Part shown: positions 1 through 7,159 of the stretch, piece after piece | Layout: each line of letters opens with the position of its first letter | How positions within the stretch are numbered: position 1 is the stretch's first letter | Origin: an uncultured Clostridia bacterium | GTDB lineage: Bacteria; Bacillota; Clostridia; Oscillospirales; CAG-272 | DNA: 17,616 bases | Reading direction: 5' to 3' | Assembly: GCA_904501865.1 (NCBI GenBank) | Contig: CAJGCF010000031.1 | Location: forward strand, 1 to 17,616 | Program-made: the position numbers and the translations under genes | Notes under the pieces: model-generated | The model's input: the letters and a program-made list of their open reading frames with translations, nothing else | What the model was told of the DNA's origin: nothing | The model's database searches: none

Positions 1-90
1 ACGGCAGTAGAGCTTTTTGGAGATATTATTCTTGAGAATGACGGCGGAGCGTATACCATAATACAAGACTATCTTTTCTTGTTTGATTAA
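1..90 (+). CDS. C-terminal end of an unidentified protein, possibly TerB-N/TerB-C family
   Basis: Frame 1 is open from the window edge to a TAA at 88-90 and gives 29 residues, running from TAVELFGDIILEN to IIQDYLFLFD. Only the 3' end of the gene is here, so domains cannot be assigned directly. The pattern 'LFGD-I-LE ... I-x-DY' resembles, from memory, the end of TerB-C proteins (tellurite-resistance/Ter-associated), which are often encoded just before a DUF2791 ATPase and a helicase in Firmicutes. That matches the genes that follow. The stop lies 19 nt before the chosen ATG of the next gene, which points to co-transcription. The reading frame is well supported. The family name is an inference from a short tail and from gene order. 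Confidence 0.5.
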   Translation, partial: TAVELFGDIILENDGGAYTIIQDYLFLFD

Positions 91-94
91 AATT

Positions 95-100
95 AAAGGA
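95..100 (+). promoter_or_regulatory. Ribosome binding site that fixes the start of the brxD-like gene
   Basis: AAAGGA lies 9 nt before the ATG at 110. A TTG at 83 in the same frame would add nine residues, but it overlaps the stop region of the preceding gene and has no Shine-Dalgarno sequence. The ATG is therefore preferred. Confidence 0.7.
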
Positions 101-109
101 CAAAAAATT

Positions 110-1498
110 ATGGAACAGATAAATAACACGAACACTATCCCACAGGTGCCGAGAAGAATACTCTCTTCTCTCTTGTCAAGCATATCAGCGGGCGTTGTTC
201 CGAGAGCGGGAGCCCCATATATCGCAATAGGCAGAAAAGACGAAATATCGGCATTTCTCTCTGACCTTGAGGAAATAAACGAGGGCGGAGGCGCTATGCG
301 CTTTCTGATAGGAAGATATGGAAGCGGAAAAAGCTTTCTCATTCAGCTTATCAGAGGTTATGCTCTTGAACGTGATTTTTTGACCGCGGACTGCGACCTT
401 TCTCCCGAAAGGCGTCTTTGCGGAAGCGGAAACGGCGGTATTTCCACTTATCGCGAGCTTATGAAAAATCTCGCCTCCAAATCATCTCCCGACGGTGGCG
501 CCCTTTCAAAAATAATTCTCCGTTGGATCGGTAGTATGCGCTCACAGCTCGTTGAATCGGGCATATCTCCCGACGACGAGGCTTTGTATCAAAAGCTTAG
601 CCGCAAGATACACGCGGAGCTCGACGAGCTTGAGTTTATGGTTGGGGGATTTGATTTTGCAAGAGCTCTCTTTGAATACTACGTTGCAAGCGTATCAGAC
701 AGCGAGGACGCAAATACAAAAATGAGCTCGTGCTTGCGTTGGCTCAGAGGTGAATTCTCCACCAAAACAGAGGCGAAAAACGCTCTTGGCTTCCCTGTCT
801 CCGTCATCATAGATGACGATAATTGGTACGACTTCTTAAAGCTCTGGGCTATACTGTCAAAGAAAATTGGTTACCGAGGTCTTGTCGTATTCATAGACGA
901 ATGTGTAAATCTTTACAAAATACCTCACCGTATCAGTCGTGAAAATAACTACGAGAAAATACTGTCAATGTTCAACGACACGCTTCAGGGACGCGCACCG
1001 GGCCTTGATATTGTCTTCGGAGGCACTCCTCAATTTTTGGAGGATACTCGAAGAGGTCTTTTCAGCTACGAGGCGTTGCGCTCACGTTTGTGCGACAGCA
1101 GATTTGCGCTTGACGGCTTTAAAAATCTCATAGGTCCCGTTATTCGTCTGCGCAGGCTAACTGATGATGAGCTTTTCGCTCTCATTCAGCGTGTGACTGT
1201 TCTGTATTCTCAATACTATAATTGGGAATGCCGTGTGACAAATGAGGACAGACTTAAATTTCTCAATATATGTCTCTCACGCGCGGGAGCTGACACTATG
1301 ATAACTCCCCGTGAAATGCTCCGCGATTATATGACGGTGCTTAATATCCTTATGCAGAATCCTGAGGCAAAATTTGACGACGTTGTCGGTACTCACGTGA
1401 CGCTTAAGACCGAGAAAAAAAGTGAAGATATCTCAACCGATAACCCCGAAAAGCCACTTGAAAACAAAAAATTCTCTGCCAACGATATTGAATTTTGA
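110..1498 (+). CDS. brxD: BrxD-family (DUF2791) P-loop ATPase
   Basis: The product is 462 residues from the ATG at 110. The N-terminal part (about residues 10-45, with RRILSSLLSSISAGVVPR and YIAIGR) and the following Walker A GRYGSGKS (68-75) fit the DUF2791/BrxD family as I know it. So does the segment around DLSPERRL (about 96-103). A Walker B with acidic pair occurs at LVVFIDE (258-264). It is followed by a GGTP sensor-like stretch (304-307) and an arginine-finger-like RSR (324-326), consistent with a AAA+-like ATPase. The last ~30 residues are charged and low in complexity. BrxD is a component of type 2 BREX defence loci, where it sits next to a helicase; here it also precedes a helicase, by 52 nt. 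No BREX methylase or phosphatase gene is visible, so the cellular role (DNA defence or DNA processing) is inferred. The family call is firm; the symbol reflects family, not a proven BREX function. Confidence 0.8.
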   Translation: MEQINNTNTIPQVPRRILSSLLSSISAGVVPRAGAPYIAIGRKDEISAFLSDLEEINEGGGAMRFLIGRYGSGKSFLIQLIRGYALERDFLTADCDLSPERRLCGSGNGGISTYRELMKNLASKSSPDGGALSKIILRWIGSMRSQLVESGISPDDEALYQKLSRKIHAELDELEFMVGGFDFARALFEYYVASVSDSEDANTKMSSCLRWLRGEFSTKTEAKNALGFPVSVIIDDDNWYDFLKLWAILSKKIGYRGLVVFIDECVNLYKIPHRISRENNYEKILSMFNDTLQGRAPGLDIVFGGTPQFLEDTRRGLFSYEALRSRLCDSRFALDGFKNLIGPVIRLRRLTDDELFALIQRVTVLYSQYYNWECRVTNEDRLKFLNICLSRAGADTMITPREMLRDYMTVLNILMQNPEAKFDDVVGTHVTLKTEKKSEDISTDNPEKPLENKKFSANDIEF

Positions 1499-1550
1499 TT
1501 GATATATACCTCCAAAGATAAAGCTTAACAAATATACAAAGGAGAGAAAA

Positions 1551-3797
1551 ATGACCGAGGCAGATATTATATTTGAACGTTTTCCAGATTTTATCAGAGA
1601 ATATATATACTCTCACGAGTGGGAATCTCTGCGAGACGTGCAGATAGCCGCGGCGAAGAGTATATTTGAAACAGATAACAACCTCCTGCTTACCTCCTCA
1701 ACGGCAAGCGGAAAGACAGAGGCGGCATTTTTTCCTATTCTCTCGCTTTTACACGAGGATGCTCCGTCATCTGTCGGAGTTTTGTATATCGCTCCTCTGA
1801 AAAGCCTTATAAACGACCAATTTGAACGCCTTGAGGAGCTGCTTGATATGACAGGCGTTAAGGTGACTCACTGGCACGGTGACGTTGCTATGTCGCACAA
1901 GAAGAAGCTTCTCGAGAAGCCCTCAGGCATTCTGCAAATAACTCCCGAATCTCTTGAGGCTATGCTTATAAACCGTTCCAACGATATTCCCCGACTTTTC
2001 GGAGATCTTCGCTTTGTAGTCATAGACGAGATACACACGCTCACTGGTACTGACAGAGGTAATCAAATAATCTGCCTTTTGTCGAGGATTGCCCATCTTA
2101 TAGGCTTTCACCCAAGACGTATCGGTCTCTCAGCAACTATAGGCGATCCATCTCTTGCGGCAGGATGGCTCTGCGCTGACACGGGACGAGATATAGACGT
2201 CCCTGTGCTCAACTGTGAAAAAATACGCTGGCGGCTCGGACTTGAGCATTTCTACATTCAAAATCCCTCATCTCCCGAGTCTGTGAATATTCACGAGGAT
2301 TCAAGTGAGGATGACAAAAAAATCAAATATGCAATGGACGCAGGGTATGAGTATGCCTACGACTGCGTAAAGAACAAAAAATCTCTTGTCTTCTCAAATT
2401 CAAGGGAAGAGACCGAATATATATGCGCAACCCTTCGTCAGATAGCGGGACTGCGCCATGACGACGACCGCCACATACTTATACATCACGGAAATCTTTC
2501 GGCATCATTAAGAGAGGAAGCCGAAATGAAGATGCGCGACGACGACAAGCTTGCGGTCACCTGTGCCACGGTCACTATGGAGCTTGGAATTGATATCGGC
2601 AAGCTTGAGCGCGTCGTACAGATAGAGGCTCCAAATACCGTATCAAGCTTTTTGCAAAGGCTGGGTCGCTCGGGACGGCGTGGAGATCCGCCTGAGATGA
2701 TGATGGTATTTCGCGAGGAGGACCCGCTTCCAAACACTCCCCTGCCACAACTCATACCGTGGGAGCTTTTGCGCGGAATCGCTATTATTCAGCTATATAT
2801 AGAAGAGCGATTTATTGAGCCTCCGTCAAGAAAAAAACTACCCTTCAGCTTGCTTTTTCATCAGACTCTGTCTATGCTTGCATCCTGCGGTGAGCTCACT
2901 GCGGCACGACTTGCCGAGAGAGTTCTCTCCCTACCACCGTTCACTACTGTGAGCAAGGAGGACTACAAGGCTCTGCTTGTCTCAATGCTCAACAACGGTT
3001 TTATCGAAATGACCGAGGAAAAGGGCTTGATAGTCGGACTTGTAGGTGAGAAACTCCTCAAGAGCTTTAAATTCTACGCGGTCTTTAAGGATAGCGAAGA
3101 TTTTACAGTACGGTGCGGCTCGGACGAAATAGGTACTATAACTACTCCCCCGCCCGTTGGCGACAGATTCGCTCTTGCGGGACGTGTGTGGGAGGTCGAG
3201 GAGCTTGATATAACCAGAAAGCTCCTTTACGTAAAAAAGGTGGAGGGCAAAATGGAAATATCCTGGCCCGGAGATTTTGGCGAAATACACACCAGAATTT
3301 TGCGCCGTATGAAGCAAATACTCCTTGAGAACACCGTATATCCTTATCTAAAGGAAAATGCCGCCAGCCGTCTTGAGCAGGCTCGCAGGACGGCAAGAAA
3401 CACAGGCATGCTTGAGCATTCACTCGTACATCTTGGAGGCTACTCCTGGTGTCTATTTCCTTGGCTCGGCACTCGATCCTTCCGAACTCTCCGCAAGTAT
3501 ATACGGAAGAATGCAAAGGAATATAATATAAGCGGTATCGAATTTGAGGGCTGTTACTATATTACCTTCAAGATGGAAAAAACCACGGATATAAGCTTTA
3601 TCTCCTCGCTGGTGGCAAGTGTGGAGCGTAGCGGTATAGACCGCTATTCCCTTGTAGAGAATGGTGAGATCCCCGTATTCGAGAAATACGACAACTACAT
3701 TCCTCACGAGCTTCTCCGCAAAGCCTACGCAGAGGACAAGCTTCGCGCGGACGAGGCAGAAGAACAGATACGAAAAATATTTGAGGAATTTTCCTGA
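1551..3797 (+). CDS. Lhr/BrxHI-like superfamily 2 DEAD/DEAH-box helicase
   Basis: The product is 748 residues with a strong AAAGGAGAG ribosome site at 1538-1546. Helicase motifs appear in order: Q-motif-like LRDVQ (27-31), motif I TASGKT (51-56), Ia APLKSL (81-86), II DEIH (159-162), III SAT (194-196), IV LVFSNSR (279-285), V around ELGIDIG (344-350) and VI QRLGRSGRRG (369-378). The DExH box and the QRLGRSGRRG form of motif VI are typical of Lhr-type ATP-dependent DNA/RNA helicases. Residues ~400-748 would hold winged-helix and Lhr-core-like accessory regions; I see no nuclease or zinc motif. At about 750 residues it is much shorter than full-length Lhr, and it matches the compact helicase that accompanies BrxD in BREX type 2 (BrxHI). 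It is the last gene of its operon, closed by a strong terminator. Helicase identity is certain; substrate and exact subfamily are not. Confidence 0.88.
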   Translation: MTEADIIFERFPDFIREYIYSHEWESLRDVQIAAAKSIFETDNNLLLTSSTASGKTEAAFFPILSLLHEDAPSSVGVLYIAPLKSLINDQFERLEELLDMTGVKVTHWHGDVAMSHKKKLLEKPSGILQITPESLEAMLINRSNDIPRLFGDLRFVVIDEIHTLTGTDRGNQIICLLSRIAHLIGFHPRRIGLSATIGDPSLAAGWLCADTGRDIDVPVLNCEKIRWRLGLEHFYIQNPSSPESVNIHEDSSEDDKKIKYAMDAGYEYAYDCVKNKKSLVFSNSREETEYICATLRQIAGLRHDDDRHILIHHGNLSASLREEAEMKMRDDDKLAVTCATVTMELGIDIGKLERVVQIEAPNTVSSFLQRLGRSGRRGDPPEMMMVFREEDPLPNTPLPQLIPWELLRGIAIIQLYIEERFIEPPSRKKLPFSLLFHQTLSMLASCGELTAARLAERVLSLPPFTTVSKEDYKALLVSMLNNGFIEMTEEKGLIVGLVGEKLLKSFKFYAVFKDSEDFTVRCGSDEIGTITTPPPVGDRFALAGRVWEVEELDITRKLLYVKKVEGKMEISWPGDFGEIHTRILRRMKQILLENTVYPYLKENAASRLEQARRTARNTGMLEHSLVHLGGYSWCLFPWLGTRSFRTLRKYIRKNAKEYNISGIEFEGCYYITFKMEKTTDISFISSLVASVERSGIDRYSLVENGEIPVFEKYDNYIPHELLRKAYAEDKLRADEAEEQIRKIFEEFS

Positions 3798-3805
3798 CAC
3801 ACGAC

Positions 3806-3842
3806 AAAAGCGGTGTTGCACCTTGGTGCAACACCGCTTTTT
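3806..3842 (+). terminator. Intrinsic terminator of the ATPase/helicase operon
   Basis: A perfect inverted repeat has arms 3806-3822 and 3825-3841 (core GCGGTGTTGCACC) around a 2-nt TT spacer, so in RNA the innermost pairs must open to form the loop. It ends in a run of T and starts 8 nt after the helicase stop. The left arm begins with AAAA, so on the - strand the stem is followed by TTTT. It may therefore also stop transcripts coming from rny. Confidence 0.92.
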
Positions 3843-3912
3843 ATCAAATATATTTTATCCGACCTTCGTCGTGCTTATTCTCATCTGTGTTCTATGTTAA
3901 ATATATATAAAT

Positions 3913-3930
3913 CCTTAACTGTAACTAAGG
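3913..3930 (-). terminator. Candidate weak terminator after rny
   Basis: On the - strand CCTTA pairs with TAAGG, extended by two G-U pairs around a TACA loop, and is followed by an AT-rich stretch (ATTTATATATATTT). It sits 33 nt beyond the rny stop. The stem is short and AT-rich, so rny transcripts may instead end at the strong hairpin 3806-3842. The rest of 3843-3962 holds nothing else I can identify. Confidence 0.3.
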
Positions 3931-3962
3931 AACAAAGATTACAGAGACTTCTGCATATTTGA

Positions 3963-5507
3963 TTATTTCGCGTAGTCGACTGCGCGGCTCTCGCGAATAA
4001 GATTGATCTTGATCTGTCCGGGATACTTGACCTCGGCCTGTATCTTCGCCGCCATCTCGCGTGCGATGACCTTCATGCCTGCGTCATTGACCTCCTCGGG
4101 CTTGACCATAACTCTTATCTCACGTCCTGCCTGAATTGCAAATGCCTTATCAATACCCCTAAAGCTCTTTGCGATCTCCTCAAGCTTTTCAAGACGCTTG
4201 ATGTAATTTTCCATATCCTCGCGTCTCGCTCCGGGTCTTGCGGCACTTATTGCGTCCGCTGCCTGAACAAGAACTGCGATAATGGTCTTGGGCTCTACGT
4301 CGTTGTGGTGCGCCTCGATAGCGTGTACGACCTCGCGGCTTTCCTTATACTTCTTGGCTGCGTTTACACCTATCTCAACGTGTGAGCCTTCTACGTCGTG
4401 CGGGAATGCTTTACCTATGTCGTGAAGCAAACCTGCTCTCTTTGCAAGATTTGAGTCTACTCCGAGCTCATCTGCCATAATTCCCGCCAAGAAAGCAACT
4501 TCTATGGAATGTTTAAGGACGTTCTGACCATAGCTCGTTCTGTACTTAAGTCTACCGAGCAAGCGTACAAGCTCGGGATTGATTCCATGGATTCCGACCT
4601 CAAAGGTTGCACGCTCTCCTGCCTGCTTGACGGAAGCGTCGACCTCCTTCTGTGCCTTCTCTACCATTTCCTCGATTCTCGCCGGATGGATTCGTCCGTC
4701 CGAGATAAGTCTTTCAAGGGCAAGTCTTGCCACCTCACGTCTTACGGGATCAAAGCCCGACAGTGTGATGGTCTCGGGGGTATCGTCAATAATAAGCTCA
4801 ACTCCCGTAAGAGTTTCTATCTTCTGAATGTTTCTACCCTCGCGTCCTATGATCCTACCCTTCATTTCTTCGCTGGGCAACGCTACGCTTGATACTGTAG
4901 CCTCGGATACGTGATCCGATGCGTATCTCTGAATAGCCAAGGACAAAATGTTCTTTGCTTTTTCATCTGCTTCTTCCTTGAACTGTGTTTCAAGCTCGTC
5001 AAGCCTTTGCGCAAGCTCATGCTTGGTTTCGGATTCTACCTGTTCAAATAACTGCTCTTTAGCTCTTTCCGAAGAAATACCGGATATTTCTTCAAGCCTC
5101 TGACGCTGCTGTTTAAGTATTTCCTTGTTCTGCTCTTGAAGATCCTCGTTTTCCTTAATCTTCTTATCGAGCACTTCGTTCTTTTTCTCAAGAGTTTCGG
5201 TTTTTTTGTCTAGAGCCTCTTCCTTCTTGGTCAATCTGTTCTCAAGACGGGATACCTCGTTACGACGTTCCTTGATCTCACGCTCAAGCTCATTTCTCTG
5301 AGACATAATAGTTTCTTTTGCCTCGATCAATGCCTCTTTTTTAGCGGATTCGGCTTCTTTGTTAGCTTCAAAGCGAATCTTTTGCGCTTCGGCCTCAGCG
5401 GAGCCTATCTTAGCTTCACCAATCTTTTTTCTGATGAGAAATCCTACGAAAAACCCAACAAAAATACCGACAACAGCTCCTATTGCGGCTGTTACCAGTG
5501 GATGCAT
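3963..5507 (-). CDS. rny: Ribonuclease Y
   Basis: RNase Y is the membrane-anchored endoribonuclease that starts bulk mRNA decay and processes operon mRNAs in Firmicutes. The product is 514 residues, close to the usual ~520. A hydrophobic anchor spans about residues 4-25. A long charged coiled coil rich in E, K and R follows (~30-190). A KH RNA-binding domain is marked by GRIIGREGRNIQ (217-228). The HD phosphodiesterase domain carries H333 and the HDIGKA motif (362-367, catalytic H362-D363). The ATG at 5507 has a near-perfect AAAGGAGGTG ribosome site at 5527-5518. The gene has its own consensus promoter and a ~210 nt leader, and converges on the helicase gene. RNase Y works with the Ric (YmcA-YlbF-YaaT) complex in B. 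subtilis; a member of that family is encoded about 10 kb upstream on the same strand. Confidence 0.97.
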   Translation of the reverse strand: MHPLVTAAIGAVVGIFVGFFVGFLIRKKIGEAKIGSAEAEAQKIRFEANKEAESAKKEALIEAKETIMSQRNELEREIKERRNEVSRLENRLTKKEEALDKKTETLEKKNEVLDKKIKENEDLQEQNKEILKQQRQRLEEISGISSERAKEQLFEQVESETKHELAQRLDELETQFKEEADEKAKNILSLAIQRYASDHVSEATVSSVALPSEEMKGRIIGREGRNIQKIETLTGVELIIDDTPETITLSGFDPVRREVARLALERLISDGRIHPARIEEMVEKAQKEVDASVKQAGERATFEVGIHGINPELVRLLGRLKYRTSYGQNVLKHSIEVAFLAGIMADELGVDSNLAKRAGLLHDIGKAFPHDVEGSHVEIGVNAAKKYKESREVVHAIEAHHNDVEPKTIIAVLVQAADAISAARPGARREDMENYIKRLEKLEEIAKSFRGIDKAFAIQAGREIRVMVKPEEVNDAGMKVIAREMAAKIQAEVKYPGQIKINLIRESRAVDYAK

Positions 5508-5535
5508 CCTTGTTTTACACCTCCTTTAGTTTTTT

Positions 5536-5581
5536 GTCGGGACTTATGCTTCAGGCATCCTGCACCGCAAGCGCGCCCGAC
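5536..5581 (-). other. Nested hairpin in the rny leader RNA
   Basis: On the - strand GTCGGG (5581-5576) can pair with CCCGAC (5541-5536). Inside it GCTT (5572-5569) pairs with AAGC (5551-5548), and CAGG (5562-5559) pairs with CCTG (5555-5552) across an ATG loop. The three nested helices lie just before the ribosome site at 5527-5518. I do not recognise a known riboswitch. An internal A-rich tract follows the stem on the RNA rather than a U run, so it is not a terminator. The rest of the leader is AT-rich and featureless. Confidence 0.4.
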
Positions 5582-5726
5582 GCAAACGCTCCGTACAGAT
5601 TTATTGAAAACGGTTTAGTTCAACTATACAAACATATATCCGACTCAATCAATAATAGAATTGTCAGATGTTCATATTTTTGAAAAAAACACCCACATTC
5701 TAACAATTTATTATATACCTTATTAT

Positions 5727-5755
5727 ATTATACATAAAAAAAGGCGCCTTGTCAA
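5727..5755 (-). promoter_or_regulatory. Consensus sigma-A promoter of rny
   Basis: On the - strand TTGACA (5755-5750) and TATAAT (5732-5727) are separated by exactly 17 nt, a full match to the housekeeping consensus. The predicted transcription start near 5720 gives a leader of about 210 nt. The -35 box lies inside the 3' arm of the preceding terminator hairpin and the spacer contains its T tract. Together with the leader, this accounts for the 322-nt gene-free stretch 5508-5829. Confidence 0.85.
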
Positions 5756-5788
5756 TAGGTTTTTATCCGCTCTTTGACAAAACGCCTT
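5736..5788 (-). terminator. Intrinsic terminator of the miaB-pmbA operon
   Basis: Read on the - strand, a 15-nt arm at 5788-5774 (AAGGCGTTTTGTCAA) pairs with the arm at 5755-5741 (TTGACAAGGCGCCTT), with 13 Watson-Crick and two G-U pairs and an 18-nt loop. A run of T follows directly (to 5736). It lies 41 nt after the pmbA stop. The 3' arm is also the self-complementary AAGGCGCCTT plus the rny -35 box. Confidence 0.85.
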
Positions 5789-5829
5789 GGTGTTCATAAA
5801 AAATTTAAAAAATATATGCTTTTTAGCAA

Positions 5830-7158
5830 TTACTTGCCTGCTACGCTCATATCCTTAACGAATACGTCAGGAGATCCAAACACGGTAAATCCGCCGGGTA
5901 TTCCCCACTTCACCTCATTTGAAAGCGAGTCTATATTCTTCAGAAGCTCGAAGAAATTACCCGCAACCGTAAAGGACTTAACGGGACCTGCCTTCTTACC
6001 GTTCTGAATGAGAAAACCTTCACTTTCAACCGAGAAATCTCCCGTTATAGCGTTCGCACCAGCATGCAAGCCCTTAATTCCCGTAACGTACACGCCATCC
6101 TTGGCTTTTTCAAAGAGGTCTTCAAGAGTGTCCTCTCCTGCACAGATACCAAAGTTATAGGGGGCTATATTTCCTCCGCGACGACCGTTACCCGTGCTCT
6201 GATTGCCTGTTTTTATAGCAGTGGTAAGGTCGTAGAGCAAGGTTTTGAGAACTCCGCCCTCAACTACGTTTTTCTTATACGTAGCAACTCCTTCATCATC
6301 GAAGTGAGTCTGTACAGGACAACCGTCTCTCATAGCGTCATCTGTGATGGTGACGATATCTGCGGCGATCTTCTCTCCCTCCTTACCCGCAAGCAAAGAC
6401 ATGCCGAGAAGCGCGTTTTTAGCCGAGAACGAGGGGGAGAAAGCCGATAGTAATGAGCGCATCTGAGTTCCATCGATAACCACGTTATACTTGCCCGTAG
6501 GTATTTCCTCAGCGCCTATCTTCTCAAGTGCTCCGCCTACTGCCTTTGCGGGAAGCTCGTCGAACTTTTCACCGCTGAGATTTTCAGCAAACTCAAAATT
6601 GTCACGCGATTCCCCGTCCTTATTTACTACTGCGGAGACATAGCAACCTGTCATTCCCACACGGTTTGAAAGCTCAAGGCCATGAGAGTTATAGAGATAT
6701 ATCTCATCTCTGAAGGAGATAGCTACAGACTGAGTTCCGTCTACTACTGAGCTGTCGGTCTCATACGTTTTTCTCTGAAGCTCAAGAGCCTTATTCTTAA
6801 GCTCAGAGGCATCAACTATCTCGGGCTCGGGGGCAGTTGTCTTGCCGTATTGCTCGGATCCCTTGAAAATTACTACAACGTCGTCGTTCTCGATTACTCT
6901 TGCGTTCTCGGATGCTCTTATTACAAGATCCTCGATCTCATCTGCATCGAAAAAGCTTGTTGATGCATATCCCATATGTCCGTCAACGAGGCAACGGAAA
7001 TATACCTTTGCGCTCTCGCCGCTGCTAAATGCGCTTATCTCGTCCTTAAGTGTTTCAGCGCTTATATTTTCGCCGACTGTGTAAGAGACCTCGTATTCCT
7101 CAACACCGTATTTTTTACAAGCCGAGGAGATTATTTCTTTTATCTGCTTAAATTCCAT
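5830..7158 (-). CDS. pmbA: TldE/PmbA, inactive partner subunit of the TldD protease
   Basis: The product is 442 residues, the usual length for PmbA/TldE. In E. coli, TldD and TldE form a heterodimeric metalloprotease that cuts peptides threaded into a closed chamber; known roles are removal of the microcin B17 leader and degradation of the CcdA antitoxin. The C-terminal family signature is clear: GLHAGANAITGDFSVESEGF (363-382), then FLIQNGK and PVKSFTVAGNF. The HExxxH zinc motif of the partner is absent, with TQMRSLLSAF at about that place, as expected for TldE. The start is 1 nt after the tldD stop (TGATATG), with an AGGAGGT site inside the last tldD codons, so the two are translationally coupled and probably made in equal amounts. 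It is the last gene of the operon. The natural substrate here is unknown; no RiPP precursor is visible. Confidence 0.93.
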   Translation of the reverse strand: MEFKQIKEIISSACKKYGVEEYEVSYTVGENISAETLKDEISAFSSGESAKVYFRCLVDGHMGYASTSFFDADEIEDLVIRASENARVIENDDVVVIFKGSEQYGKTTAPEPEIVDASELKNKALELQRKTYETDSSVVDGTQSVAISFRDEIYLYNSHGLELSNRVGMTGCYVSAVVNKDGESRDNFEFAENLSGEKFDELPAKAVGGALEKIGAEEIPTGKYNVVIDGTQMRSLLSAFSPSFSAKNALLGMSLLAGKEGEKIAADIVTITDDAMRDGCPVQTHFDDEGVATYKKNVVEGGVLKTLLYDLTTAIKTGNQSTGNGRRGGNIAPYNFGICAGEDTLEDLFEKAKDGVYVTGIKGLHAGANAITGDFSVESEGFLIQNGKKAGPVKSFTVAGNFFELLKNIDSLSNEVKWGIPGGFTVFGSPDVFVKDMSVAGK

Positions 7159-7159
7159 A

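Noticed and set aside
83..109. TTG start nine codons upstream of the ATPase ATG
   Set aside because: It overlaps the stop of the preceding frame and has no ribosome site; AAAGGA fits the ATG at 110.
1499..1550. A separate promoter for the helicase gene in the 52-nt gap
   Set aside because: No -35/-10 pair at an acceptable spacing; only a good ribosome site is present.
1..3842. A complete BREX system
   Set aside because: Only the ATPase and helicase families are present; the next genes to the right are housekeeping, and no methylase, PglZ-type or BrxC-type gene is in view.
3661..3900. A 79-codon + strand frame over the helicase end and terminator
   Set aside because: It runs through the terminator hairpin and overlaps the helicase gene in another frame, and its product looks random.
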